The notes under the pieces are model-generated. The model was given only the letters and a program-made list of their open reading frames with translations. It ran no database searches and was not told the DNA's origin. Below are positions 49,301-61,494 of a stretch of DNA of 64,000 bases, piece by piece; within the stretch, counting starts at the first letter, position 1; each line of letters starts with the position of its first letter. This DNA comes from Choanephora cucurbitarum. Its lineage: Eukaryota > Mucoromycota > Mucoromycetes > Mucorales > Choanephoraceae. The stretch spans positions 1 through 64,000 of the forward strand of contig JAIWNI010000088.1 in NCBI GenBank assembly GCA_025331435.1, written 5' to 3'. A program made the position numbers and the translations under genes.

Positions 49301-50458
49301 TTCACGCTCTCTCTTCTGCTGTTCAGCCAAAGCTTGTTCTTCTTTCTGGATGGCAGCCAAGCGTGCTTCTTCCTGTTGTTGTTGTCGTTTCTTTTCAGCC
49401 AACATCTCTGCTTCAGCGGCTGCTGCTGCTGCTTCTGCTGCCTGTCGTTTTCGTTCTTCTGCTTCCTCTGTCTCTCGACGTAGCCTGTTTCGCTTCTCTC
49501 GCATGGTCTCCAGACGTGCACGTGCTTCTGCCTCAGCCTGACGCATTCTCTCTTGAGCATTCTTTTCTTCCTGACTGATAGATGCCACAGGCACAGCAGG
49601 CACAGTCTTGGTCTCTTTCATGAACAGTCGACGGCGTTCCTCAATGCGCCTATGTGCTTCTGCCTTGATGTCTGCTTCAGATCGAGGTGTGCCTGGGCGT
49701 TGTGAAGTAGGGATAGGGGGTGGCGAAGAAGAGTAGGTGAAGCGCGGTAAGGGCGGATAGGCCTTTTTTGGGGTGTCATAGGTCTTACTGACTGTATTGA
49801 TCCATTGAGCCAGTTGATCATCGACATAGAGGCCCTTCTCAAACATCTGTTGTTCTCTTAATTCCTTGTTGGCTGAGTCAATCTCATGATCCACCTGAGC
49901 CAGATCTCTCTCTAGGATCGATTGAATGTCTCGTTCGTTCTGCTTGATCTGATCCATGAGCTGATGTAGCTGGTGAGTGGTGTTGTCTTCTGCCAATGGT
50001 GCTTTATTGAGTCGAGCAGCTACCATGGCCTGTGCTTTGGCTCGAATGCGTTCTGATTCTGTTGGATTGGATCGAAATTGGCTGAGTTTGTCTGTCTCTG
50101 CCTGAATTTCATGTTCTAGATTGCGAATGCTGGTATGAATGAGATAATCGATTTCCTTCTCTAGGGCACGTCTTTCATCTGCAATGGCCTCTAATTGTCG
50201 TACATTCAGTTGATATCGACTCCACCATTGAGCTGGACTTTGAGTCAAGCGGCCTCGGTTAGCTGCTTCGGATTGTTTGGTGTGAAGTTCGCGTGAGATG
50301 GATAGGATGCGTTGTTTGATATCCTCAATGTCTTCTCGAGATGAGTTTACGTCGGTGAGCGTGTCCAAGACGAGTTTTTGTTCTCGAATTGCCTTTCTTA
50401 ATTCTTCCAGTTCGTTCTCATGCCAAAGATGAGTAGATGGTGTATCTTGACTAAACAT
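46304..50458 (-). CDS. Intersectin-like RhoGEF: coiled coil, two SH3, DH and PH domains
   Basis: Eleven exons (50458-48598, 48535-48350, 48288-48103, 48050-47617, 47583-47389, 47332-47225, 47168-47070, 47012-46848, 46793-46632, 46572-46491, 46428-46304) join in frame to 1200 aa. Exon 1 has a helical region (1-250) and a long Glu/Arg coiled coil (about 320-570). SH3-1 (VNTLYDYHGIREDDLSFSANE...WWYGT...GFFPRTYVE) and SH3-2 (RTLYEFRKSRDDDLGFAENE...WWYGT...GYFPKTYVE) each fill one exon of 186 nt. The DH domain (about 862-1060) starts RQEAIFELIATERTYLSNLQ and has LLQPVQRITRYPLLLRQ; the PH domain (about 1075-1195) closes the protein. This is the order of intersectin-L without EH or C2 domains. It likely activates Cdc42 or Rho at endocytic or polarity sites. 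Confidence 0.85.
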
Positions 50459-51077
50459 AGCATAGATAGCGTGTTCTTTTGTATGCAAAAAAGAAAGGGA
50501 TGAGAGAGTGTATGTAATATAAAAAAAAAACTTAAAAAGGAACAGATTCAACTGAGTCGCAAAAATGATTCCCTAATGTGGTATTGTATCTGGCGCATAA
50601 AAACCTTTCCTTTCTTTTACCCGCTCTTAAAGTTTTATTATGACTTTTCGGGCACTTTTCTCAGTCTTGGTTACGGCTAAAAGAAAAAGGTAGATAGACT
50701 ATGTTAGTGCTATATTTTCTATCTTATAGAATGTTTGATGATAAGCAGGGAGGGTTTCGATAAGAGGTAACTAAAGGGAATGATTCAATCGTACAATGCT
50801 ATCCCCCCCTCTCTCTCTCCTTTGATCTTCTCTTTAGGGCATAAAATAGTAAAAGAAGTTGTGGCTATAAGAACCAGTTGATATTATGATGCAGATCATA
50901 ATCAACCCATGGCTTCAGTTTTAACCTTGCCCAAGGAAGAAAGCTATAGTTTACTCATGAATATCATTCAATAGAAATCCCTGAAGGATGCATTAAAATA
51001 TGCATGGACTGCACTAGGCCATATAAAGCAACCTCATATTTTTCTTTATTTTTTTTTTGTATACGCTTTCTTTTATT
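50459..51077. promoter_or_regulatory. Divergent promoter region of the RhoGEF and DUF202 genes
   Basis: A 619-bp spacer between two outward-facing genes. A 21-codon frame at 50911-50976 (MASVLTLPKEESYSLLMNII) lies upstream of DUF202 and could be an upstream ORF, if transcribed. CT-rich tract at 50802-50822. Confidence 0.5.
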
Positions 51078-51599
51078 ATGGACGTAGAACTTAATGCACC
51101 AGAACAATTCACACTTTGCAATAATGAGAAATGTTCCACAAAATTCAAATATCTTGACTATTCTATTCACACTGTAGTGGATGGACCTGATCCAAGAGAT
51201 CATCTTGCCAATGAACGTAATCTCTTAACTTGGATCAGAACTGGCACTACATTAGCACTGATAGGTAAACTAAAGGGAAAAGTCCATGGCGTACATATAA
51301 TAAATACATAGATAGGATTTATGACACTATTGGATTTACCCGCAAAGAATTTTGCTCCTTCCTATAGTTTACCCTGGACCAGTGATCCAGTCAGTATCAA
51401 GGTGCATGTGGTAGCCTATATCTTCATTGCCTTAGGATTTATCTGTTTCTTTTATTCACTCTATAACTACTTTCGAAATCAACAGCAGATTGTGAAACGA
51501 TTACTATGGGTAGGACATGGCTGGATAGGCTATACAGTAGCCACAATGATGATGTTGTTTGCTGTTTTTATTATGATCATGGCTTTAGTGTGTCCTTAA
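51078..51599 (+). CDS. DUF202-domain membrane protein
   Basis: Two exons (51078-51264, 51316-51599) give 156 aa. The family mark RDHLANERNLLTWIRTGTTLALIGF lies at about residues 43-67, with the acidic LANERNxLxWxRT motif typical of DUF202 (also in VTC proteins). Three hydrophobic helices follow (LALIGFMTLL, VVAYIFIALGFICFFYSLY, GYTVATMMMLFAVFIMIM). DUF202 proteins are small integral membrane proteins of vacuole or plasma membrane with no settled activity. The stop codon at 51597-51599 overlaps that of the convergent TPR gene. Confidence 0.85.
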
Positions 51600-52202
51600 T
51601 CTTTTTGGCCGTATGCCATCTTGGACATCATGGCACGATAGATCATCTTTTCTCGATCGTCCATCTTCTTATTGGCCATAGAGACCTTGGCTAATTCCTG
51701 TTTCACTAGGCCATCTAAATCACACTATCAATAAAGTGAAATAAACGTGTTACTATAGTTACCATTTGGATTTTGTTTCAACACTTCTTCCAATAAGGCT
51801 TTTGCTTCCTCTATGTCTTCCAATCGAATATGTGCCTGTCCCATTCTGAATTTAGACTTTAGGTTGTTGGGATCCAATTCATTTGCCTTTTTTGCATAAA
51901 ACAAGACTCTTTCCCAATTATCTTGTCGAGCAAAGACAGCGCACATGTTGTTATAGATCATCACTAGCTGTTCTTGGCTTTTGGCTTTAAATTGACTTTC
52001 GAATTCTCTACCCCCAACAGCCTTTAGATAGAGTAAAGCACTGTAGTAGTGTTGTAATGCTAATATAATAACATGAGTTGAAAAGCAAATGGTTGTTCCA
52101 ATCTTTTTTTTTACCTTGTTTGAAATCTTGATTCTTAAAGGCTTCATTACCTTTCAGACGTAACTCAACACCTTGATCAAATGTCTTTTGAGCACCTTCC
52201 AT
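51596..52202 (-). CDS. Tetratricopeptide repeat protein (TTC9-like)
   Basis: Three exons (52202-52115, 52059-51763, 51714-51596) give 167 aa. TPR helices can be seen: GVELRLKGNEAFKNQDFKQALQHYYSAL, SQEQLVMIYNNMCAVFARQDNWERVLFYAKKANEL, and NLKSKFRMGQAHIRLEDIEEAKALLEEVLK, which together form three repeats like those of TTC9 and FKBP-type TPR domains. These usually bind Hsp90/Hsp70 C-terminal peptides. A second acceptor within the last intron (TGTGATTTAG) is the one that keeps frame. It starts 61 bp downstream of the SF3B3 stop on the same strand and overlaps the DUF202 stop by three bases. Confidence 0.85.
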
Positions 52203-52262
52203 ATTGTAAAAAAAATAAAACGCGTAAAGAAAAAAAAGAAAAAGAAAATTTTATTTCTAAAA

Positions 52263-55200
52263 TTAAAAGCCTGAACGCATACGAATATCTTCGATTTTCT
52301 TTTGTACATCACTGACTGAACGATCCAATTCTTCAGCTATCATACGTCGTTTCTCGGGAGGTAATGAATTGAATTGCTCACATAAATCACCATCTATCAC
52401 ATTCTTGACGGGAATGTAATAACTTCGGTAAAGTAAATGTTCTCTGCCTGCCAAGGGTGGTGCTTCTGCACGCATATGCATTTCGAGCATTTGGAAGAAT
52501 TCCACATCTTCTTTGGATATAAATGGTACATAAATCGAAATAGAGCCCAGAATAGATGTTGTCAGTAAAACTTCTCGTCCACCTGATAAAAGTGTTGTTC
52601 TATGAACGGATGTGATAATATCGCCTGAAAAGTATTCAGCTAAACTTTCCACCTAGAATGTACGTCAATATACAATGTCCCCCCTCCTTCCTTTCTTGTT
52701 TCTATTTTACCTTATTAGGTGCACCTTGAAGGTATCCCTTTTCATGATAAATTCGATTGCCTGTAGTATCTTCATCTATTTCACGCGATACTGAAGCAGG
52801 TAATCGATTGACAAAGAAATTACCAAATTTATCACCACCAGCTACCGTCTCATAATCCACCATGGTGGAGGCAGTCATCCATCGAGGCACTGTATCATCA
52901 GCAAATATCACCAATCGATTATCCGCATGTTTATAGATCACATAATGCATGGATTCCTGAATATCGGTGGCAATGATACGATGACCTTGTGTATGCAGTG
53001 ATACAATGCAGTTGGGTAGCGTCTTGGTTTCACATTTACGCAACATCTTCTTTTTACCGATATCATAGATACGAAGGGATTTGCCGGCACCCACCAACAG
53101 ACGACCCTGGAAGGCAAGGAGCGCATGGGGTGTCTCTTCCAAAGGTGTGCGATGAATAAAGGTTAGGCAGAGACTGCCATCCTGTGCCTGGACAATACGA
53201 TAGACACGCAAGTAACCTGCTGTACAGGAACGAGGCTGAAGCGTCACGTTCTGACCTGTGCCCACCACAATAAACTGTTCTTGAGGATCTGTCGCATGAG
53301 GATTCTGACGGAACTGAACCATGGCCACACTAAAGGCTGCCTCGTTCTCTTCTAGGTCAAGACACTGCAGTGTGGTGCCTGCAAAGGGCTCAATCAGACG
53401 AATGCAACTGGCCCATTTGCCAGAGGTGTGACGGACATGACCAAACTGAACAGGATCTAACTCGGTAATCTCTGGATCGATCTCGAACCCTTCTTGCTCC
53501 TTTTCTTCAATGCCCTTTCGCTTGGCTTCAGGTGCATAGGTGGCATGATCACTTTCGATCACCACAAAGGTACGTGAAGGAGCATGGAGAGCAAATTGAC
53601 GTGGTGTGTATTTGAGTGGAATGGCCACCTGATTAAAGATGTTGCCCAGTTTCTCGACCGTAAAGATACGTAATGTGTTGCCTGCAATCGCCACTACACC
53701 TTCAGGACATTGCTCGCTCATGAATGCACTACCGTATTCGAGCATTTCGTAACTCAAGGGCATCAAGTACAATCGGTTCTGGAATGTGTAGCTCACCCAA
53801 GGCTTTGTCGACAAGGCCAGGACGGCAGGCAGACCCTGAATGGAGATCTTGAAAAGCTTGACGCTCTTGGGACCCAAGAAACGGGTACGTGTATCTGACA
53901 ACTGACCGGTGACTGTATCAAGTGCAGTACGCAAGAACAAACCGTTCGACATACCGATATTTAGATAGGTAGTACCGTGACCTTGCTCGATGCCTGTATC
54001 CATCATTTCCAAAATACACAGACTGGAGGGCACACCCTGCAAGGCTTGCATCGAGATAGCCTCCAGACAGGCATCAGGATCCAAACTGAGCATACGGACC
54101 GTCTGATCCTCACAGCCTACAGCCAAGAAACGCGATCGTTGACGGCCCTCAGGGACATCGCCTAAAGAAAGAGCAGAGATGGCGGATGACATCTGCTTAC
54201 GTTCCTGATGTTCGTTCAACTGGCCCATGTTGTCCAGTTCAAAATAGACAATCTCACCGTTCGAGAGGGCGATGGCGATCTGTCGACTGTTGCTGGCTGC
54301 CTCTACAATCTTCTGACCGCTGGGTGCCTTCCATTCATTCACTCGACCACTGGAAAGGATATGACGAATACCTCTGGGATGTACCTGAATGAGGGCATCG
54401 TCTCCCATCTGCTGCACCGTCAAGGTAGGTTCGTTCGTCAAGAAGCCCGTGTCCTGTACTTCCTCAACTGTCTCACCAATGGATAACACCAATGTGGCAT
54501 TGGCAAAGGACACCACAATATAGGCATGGTAAGCATCCTCTTGCTTTAGCTTGGTAGTCCAGACAGCACTTGGATTACCTGGTAGCTCACTGACAGCCAG
54601 TTCTGAGGCCTCGACACCTTGATTCAAGATACGGAAGGTCGATTGAGATCCTTTACCACAGATGGAATAGATACGTGGTGTCTCTTCGTCTGCCAAATTC
54701 AACACTTTACTGTTCATCAAGGGTGCCATCGAATTCAGTTCATCGACCAACGACAGGTTTTTGAGAGGTCGAGGCTTAAAGTAGACCAAGGGTCGTTCTT
54801 CTTGTTCTGCTTCTGCTTCCATATAATCTGCTGAAGAAATTTCTGGGTCGTCATCGTCGTCACCTAAACTCTCAAAGAAGTAATGATGGTGATTGCCGAA
54901 TTCGTTGGCCACAAACAAAAAGCCGCTCTTTAGGATGCAGAGTGAGGTGGCAATGGGGATGGTGTCAAAGTACTTGATGGTCAGGCCACTGACGGCTCCC
55001 TGATCATGATCCATCGTGACCTTGTAGAGATCGCCTTCTTCAGACTGCAACAAGAAGAAGAACTGAGTCTTTTTGTCAACACGCATACGATGGACTGCAT
55101 AGGTCACGATGATAATGCCGCGTGTGGGGTCTTCAAGAGGCTGTGCACGTCGAGGAATTGGAATGCGCAGTTCTTCTAGTTCAGGGTGTTTATAGGCAAT

Positions 55201-56073
55201 GAAGTTTTCACTACAAACCAAGACACCTGAAGGTCCATCATTTCCACCAGGAACTATCATCCAATGTCAGTACATAGATCGTTTTATATATATAGATTGC
55301 GATCTTACCGGGAATCAATAAATTGGCCTTACGATCCACTGCCTCACTCCATTTTCTAACAACATGATTCAGACCAAGATCGAGTTCATAGTATGTCAAG
55401 GTCTTTTCGGCTTCATTGGCAGCTTCACCTGTAGGATCTGTATCGGCATCTGTATAATCCACTTCAAGACAGGCAAACATGGGGTTTTCAAATCCAACAT
55501 CAATCGCGACCATATGATGATGAATGGTATGACTCTTGTGTGCTTCCAAGGGTGATGAAATCGTCAAGTTGGCAGCTGAATCACGGTTCAGGATATAGAC
55601 CAGCTTTTGCTTTTCTACAGCACCAATCATGACTGCACGACCCTTTGGATCGACTGCCAGATATTGACCGGGTACAATACGACGACAGCCTGTTTTGCCG
55701 TAAGTCTCTTGATGTACTTTGTCAAATGTGTTTTTGGTAGGATTGTATTCAAGAATGACAATGCGACCCGAATCAGAACCGACCACAATATAATCTATCG
55801 CCTATTTAGTAAAAAAAAAAAAAAAACGAATCGAGTCATGGTCTTACCTTTACTACCACCCGTTAAACGAAAGGGAGCGATGGTACGGATGAGTCCAAAA
55901 CATTCGTGAGAGAGAATAGTGTGTACTTTGCCTGATGTCGTGTCTGGTCGAAGTAGTTCTAAACGTGTTTGTTTGGCCACTACAATCTCTTGTTGACGCG
56001 TACCCGAAAAATTGCCATGAATAGCCTGGTTGATGGCTGTGGTTGGATTGATAGTAAGATTATACAAAAACAT
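52263..56073 (-). CDS. rse1: Splicing factor SF3B3 / RSE1 (U2 snRNP SF3b130)
   Basis: Four exons (56073-55848, 55794-55309, 55253-52711, 52652-52263) give 1214 aa, close to the usual 1217. It starts [22 protein letters not shown] and keeps the family motifs [55 protein letters not shown] and [20 protein letters not shown]. The fold is three beta-propellers as in DDB1 and CPSF-A. SF3B3 is the scaffold of SF3b, which holds the branch-point adenosine of pre-mRNA. The large third exon (2.5 kb) carries most of the protein. Confidence 0.97.
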
Positions 56074-56236
56074 CCAATGGAGTGAATAAGCCTGCTTTAA
56101 ATAATTAAAAAAAAAAAAAAGGAGAGAGAGAATATCTTTCTTTGAGCTGATGTTGAATTAGTGGCTTGCGTATCAATTTATGCTACTTTTTTTGTGGTTT
56201 TTTATTTATTTATTTTTTTGGTCCATAGTTTAGATC
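56074..56236. promoter_or_regulatory. Divergent promoter of SF3B3 and DRN1
   Basis: A 163-bp spacer between the two start codons, with an A-run (56107-56119) and a T-rich tract (56186-56219). It must hold the promoters of both genes. Confidence 0.65.
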
Positions 56237-58277
56237 ATGACAGACAATCTCAAAGTGTAAAGTTGGACGCGGTAAAGAAACGCCTTCTTCGAAACAAATA
56301 ACTCAACTATGATAGACTTGTGACAGGTTCTGCCCATGGTCAGTTTGAAGCATTGTTTGCTAAAGTAAAGCAAATACACGAGAAATACGGTCCTTTTCAA
56401 GTTCATCTCTGTGTGGGTGACTTTTTCGGTTCAGATACCTCTTCTCTTCAAGCACTTATCGATAACCAAATTGAAGGTAAGTCAAATAACGAACATGATA
56501 CTCACTCTCACCAGTTCCTTTAACCACCTACTTTATCAACGGTCAACAACCCTTGCCTGATCTCGCTCAACACCACCTTCAATCGACGGATGGAGAACTA
56601 TGCAACAACTTGTTTTATCTTGGCAAACAAGGTGTCTTGACCACCTCAGAAGGATTGAAGATTGCCTTTTTGTCAGGACAGTTTGATGAACACCTCTCTT
56701 CCGATGCTACCTTTACTTCAAGCGATATTCAAAAGCTCTGTCTGACCAAGATGCCCGTCAGTGCACCACCTGGTGTTGATTTCCTATTGACGCATTCATG
56801 GCCCAAGGATATCGATCAAGGCAGTCAACAGGCCTTGCAACTATCGGACGAGAAGAGTCATGTCGCTATCTCTCAGCTGGCTGCTGCCTTAAAACCACGC
56901 TACCATTTTGCTGCCTCTCAAGCTCAGTTCTTTGAGAGAGAGCCCTATCAGAACATCATCAGTGGATTGGCTGCACAAGAAGAAAGGCCGGCTGGTCATG
57001 TCACTCGATTCATTGGTCTAGCTGATGTCTTGAACACACAAAAGCAACGGGTAAGAAAATAATAGGTTAACCTATTGCATTTGGTTACTTACCCAAACAC
57101 AAGTGGTTTTATGCCTTCAATTTAGTGCCCTTATCTAAACTAGAGAAAGAAGCGTTTGATAGACCAGAGAATACAACTGAATGTCCTTTTGCCCAATTGG
57201 TCACTGGCCAAAAGCGTAAGTTGAATGAAGGTGAACAGGAAAACTATTTTTGGCAAGATCCTAAGCGTGCTAAATCAAACCAACCACCCGCTGGTTATGT
57301 CTGTAAGCGATGTAAAGTGGAAGGTCATTATATCAAGGACTGTCCTAGTCATCAAGGACCTCCCGCTGGCTATGTCTGTAAGATCTGTCAAGGCACAGAT
57401 CATTATGTGACTCAATGTCCTCAACAAGCCAAAGCCAAATGTAAATTTTGTGTTTCCAATCCATCTCTAGAACTCACCTTGTTTATTTAGTGGACGCCTG
57501 TTGGTTCTGTTTGGCCAATCCCAATTTGGAAAAGCATCTGATTGTCTCTATTGGTTCAGAACTGTACATGACACTGGCCAAGGGTCCTGTTGTGAGTGCC
57601 AGTAACCCAGAATGTCAAGTCCCTGGAGAAGGCCATGTGCTCATTATCCCAATCACTCATTACCCCACCTTTGGTCTTGTACCACCTGAGTCACAAAAGG
57701 AAGTCATGACTGAGCTGGTGAAATACAAGAGTGCGCTTCGTACCTTATTTCAACAGTACAATCAAGACATGATCGTCTTTGAGGTCTCAAGAGATTCTCA
57801 ACGTGGTCTGACGCATGCTCATTTGCAGGTAGTGCCTATACCCAAATCCAAGTCGGATCAAGTAGAAAAAGTAGCTAGAGAATTAGGTGTGGCAGCCCAT
57901 ATTGATTTTGTAGATAGAGTGCCTGTAAGTTCAGATAAAGCCCATAAAGAAAAAAAAACTGAATGCTTCTATATAGAATAATCCTGACATACCTTATTTT
58001 AAACTGGATTTACCTAATGGCAAATCACTGGTACATGTCATTCAACCTAGAGAACGCTTTAATTTACAGTTTGGAAGGTAAATGATATATATAAAAATGC
58101 TGTGGATTGATTTGACTGACCTATAAAGGATGCGTTTCTAGATTGGTAGCAGCCACTGTCTTGGGCTCACCTGAACGAGAAGATTGGAAGACGTGTGGTC
58201 AAACAGAGGAAGAAGAAAGAGAGAATGCTAATCGCTTTAAAGAAGCCTTTAAGCCTTATGACTTTTCCCTTTCATAA
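56237..58277 (+). CDS. drn1: CWF19-like debranching-associated factor DRN1 with two CCHC knuckles
   Basis: Seven exons (56237-56256, 56316-56476, 56515-57050, 57104-57440, 57491-57924, 57977-58077, 58142-58277) join to 574 aa. The N-terminal part is metallophosphoesterase-like (LVTGSAHGQFEALFAKVKQI, LLTHSWPKD). Two zinc knuckles follow at about 303-345 (CKRCKVEGHYIKDC and CKICQGTDHYVTQC). Then comes the CwfJ domain (CWFCLANPNLEKHLI, EGHVLIIPITHYPTFGLVP, THAHLQVVPIP), and the C-terminal CwfJ domain (PRERFNLQFGR, SPEREDWKTC). DRN1/CWF19L1 acts with the lariat debranching enzyme in intron turnover. The zinc knuckles are absent from human CWF19L1 as I recall it. The first exon has 20 nt. Confidence 0.92.
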
Positions 58278-58788
58278 TCTTTGTTAAACGAAACACTTTT
58301 TTCTTATTAAAAGCTTAAGTAATCAAATGACAAGCCTTTTTTTTTTGTCTGTGCTTAGACTGAGAACTAATTCCAGTGATAAGAGTTTACTCCGTAAACA
58401 AATATACATTTTCAGCATAAATACAATTTTCTCGGAAAACAAAGAAAATGAAAAGGAAAAACCGTCCTTCTCAATAGAGTGATACAATCCTAGTTCCCAT
58501 GTAAAATGAGATAAATGCTAAAAAAAAGAAAAAAGATAGCTCTGGTTTACATGTGTCAATATGTTCATAGTTAAACAAAACGAGAATATGATTCTTTTTA
58601 GCCAATAAAGACAATTACCATATAAATCCGCCGCCTGGAATTTTTTTTTTATTTTTTTTTATAAATCCGCCATGAACTACTGTATTTTGTGTTTCCCTCC
58701 CCTTTTCCTCTTCTCGCTCTTTCTTTCTTTTTCTCTTTCCCTATTTTCTTCTCTTTTTTTAAATATAGAGTGAACTTGTTATAAACAA
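58278..58788. other. Intergenic region with duplicated 12-mer and Ras promoter tract
   Basis: About 0.5 kb. A direct repeat TATAAATCCGCC is at 58621-58632 and 58660-58671, and a CT/poly-T tract at 58688-58762 precedes the Ras start. Confidence 0.65.
58621..58683. repeat. Duplicated TATAAATCCGCC, possibly an element end or upstream regulatory site
   Basis: Two exact copies, 39 bp apart, separated by A/T runs, ending in GAACTACTGTA. On the minus strand that edge reads TACAGTAGTTC, like the pogo-type end at 12199-12249. It is also about 120 bp upstream of Ras, so the copies may be transcription-factor sites. The evidence does not decide. Confidence 0.35.
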
Positions 58789-59584
<796 letters not shown>

Positions 59585-60675
59585 TTTCCTACCTCTTTAC
59601 TTGGGCTAATCTTTTAAAGTATTATTTATTCCCCCCCTTTTTTTTTCTTTAACTATTATTCTAGTGTTAGACAAGTTAGTTTATTATAATCTTTTATCCA
59701 ATGTAACAACAGTTATTTCTTTTCTTTTCTTTTTTTTTGTTAAAGTGATGTGAAACAGATGGGCTTAAAACATAAGCTTGTTCTATCTGAGTTAATTGCA
59801 AGGTGTACAAAAGCGGAACATCCGTTGTCAATTTGAAGCCGGATGAACTATTACTGTTCATAAAGAACATTGTTTTTTTGTAAAGTCTAAATACAAGAAA
59901 GAAATTCTTTTTCCTAGAATGGCTCTTGACTTGGGATAATGTTTGTCTGACAGTATATTCTCGGAAATTTGAAAAAAAAAAGAAGGGAGAAGTTAAAGGT
60001 TATCCTCCTTCTTTTTTTTTTTTAAAGTTGTTACGCCGATAGACAAGAAGAAATGAACCAATGAATGCCAATAAGGATGAAGAGTGTGTATTGTCTAAAG
60101 ATGATGCAATCGATTCAAGCGGAAGCAAAAAAAACTTCATTGAGAGAAGTTTGTGTGCGCATAAAGTCTATTGTTTCACCAAATCAATGCTGAGTACTTG
60201 TAGTCCTGTTTAAAGTAATAGAATGAATGTTCAAGAAAAAACAGGAGAGAATTTCTTTGTCCTCAATCAAGTACATTCTCTTTCTTTATTTGGTGAAACG
60301 CCTTTATTTTCTTTTATACTAGTTGGTGTCATGTAATCAGACAAAGATCAGTAAGAACCCAGCTCTATTGTAATATAGGTTTTAAGGTGAATTCGTATAG
60401 CTCATATTGACTGGATATGGTTGTTTGCCGATGTTGAATTGTGTGTATCACCTATTCTAGTCCGACTTGAGCATGAATTGATTGGCTCATGTATAGTGAA
60501 TGAACGAAAGTGATTTTCTCTCTCTTTCTCATTCCAGCAAAAGCAACTTCCATATCGATCCTATGACAAAAAGGTTGCTAACTCAAGCTTAAACTGCGCC
60601 ACTACGTATCCATGAGCTCAGCCAAAGTACGATTTAGTTTTTTTAGCTTTTCTTTTCTGTTTATTCACCAAAACA
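59585..60675. other. Intergenic region, no gene seen
   Basis: About 1.1 kb between two co-directional genes. It contains the Ras 3' UTR (poly-T at 59640-59650) and A/T-rich sequence. Confidence 0.6.
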
Positions 60676-61494
60676 ATGCCTAGAATTACAGTGAATAACA
60701 AGAGAAGCAACCCAGAGGCAGTTCGATTTGTCTGTATATCGGATACACATGCCAAAGTTAATTTTGATATCCCAGATGGTGATGTCTTGAGTAAGTCTTT
60801 TGTAAGTCGCTTTTATTTCATTTTCTTTCTTATTAGAGATTCTAACGCATCCCTTTAAGTTCATGCTGGTGATATGACCAAACAAAGCTCCATGGACGAA
60901 TATCTCAACACTATAGAATGGATTGCCTCTTTACCTCACAAGTAAGATCCCTACATTAGGGAAGCACACAATTACTTATAACTTAGTAGAGTGAAAATAG
61001 TGACAGGAGGAAACCATGATATCATTCTGGACAAGGCATTTGGGTATGAAGAAAAGAGACAAAAGGTGATTGAACAGATGGCCACAAACGACATTACCTA
61101 TCTAGAGCATGAAGCCTATCAACTAGATGCCTCACTCGGTTCATTTACTATGTTTGTATCACCTTATGCACCTGTTCATCTTGGAGGAGCATTCATGTTG
61201 GATGACATGTCGACTGTCTGGAATGAAGTGCCTGCTGTAGACATTCTTGTGACGCACACACCTCCTTTTGGCTATTGCGATCAGATTATTCGTGGTAAAC
61301 GCCATGTGGGCTGTCAGCACTTGAGAGACAAGATTGACACCAAAATCCATCCGTTAGTGTGTGTGTTTGGACATATTCATGAAGCACATGGCTATACAAC
61401 AAATGAAAATGGTCAGTTGTTTGTCAATGCCTGTCTCTGTGATCATCGCTATAGAGGAAATCAATCGCCCATCACATTTGATTTGGAGAAATAG
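60676..61494 (+). CDS. Metallophosphoesterase (MPPED1/2-like)
   Basis: Three exons (60676-60790, 60860-60941, 60990-61494) give 233 aa. All the catalytic motifs of the calcineurin-like fold are present in order: CISDTHAK (D-x-H), HAGD, GNHD, VTHTPP and GHIHEAHG. This order with a short length matches the MPPED1/MPPED2 type, whose animal members hydrolyse cyclic nucleotides or phosphodiesters weakly in vitro. The substrate in fungi is not known. No signal peptide or membrane segment is seen, so it is probably cytosolic. Confidence 0.9.

Noticed and set aside
49298..49578. Leu/Phe- and Ser-rich open frames on the plus strand across the RhoGEF coiled coil
   Set aside because: They are antisense reflections of the Glu/Arg/Gln-rich coiled-coil codons.
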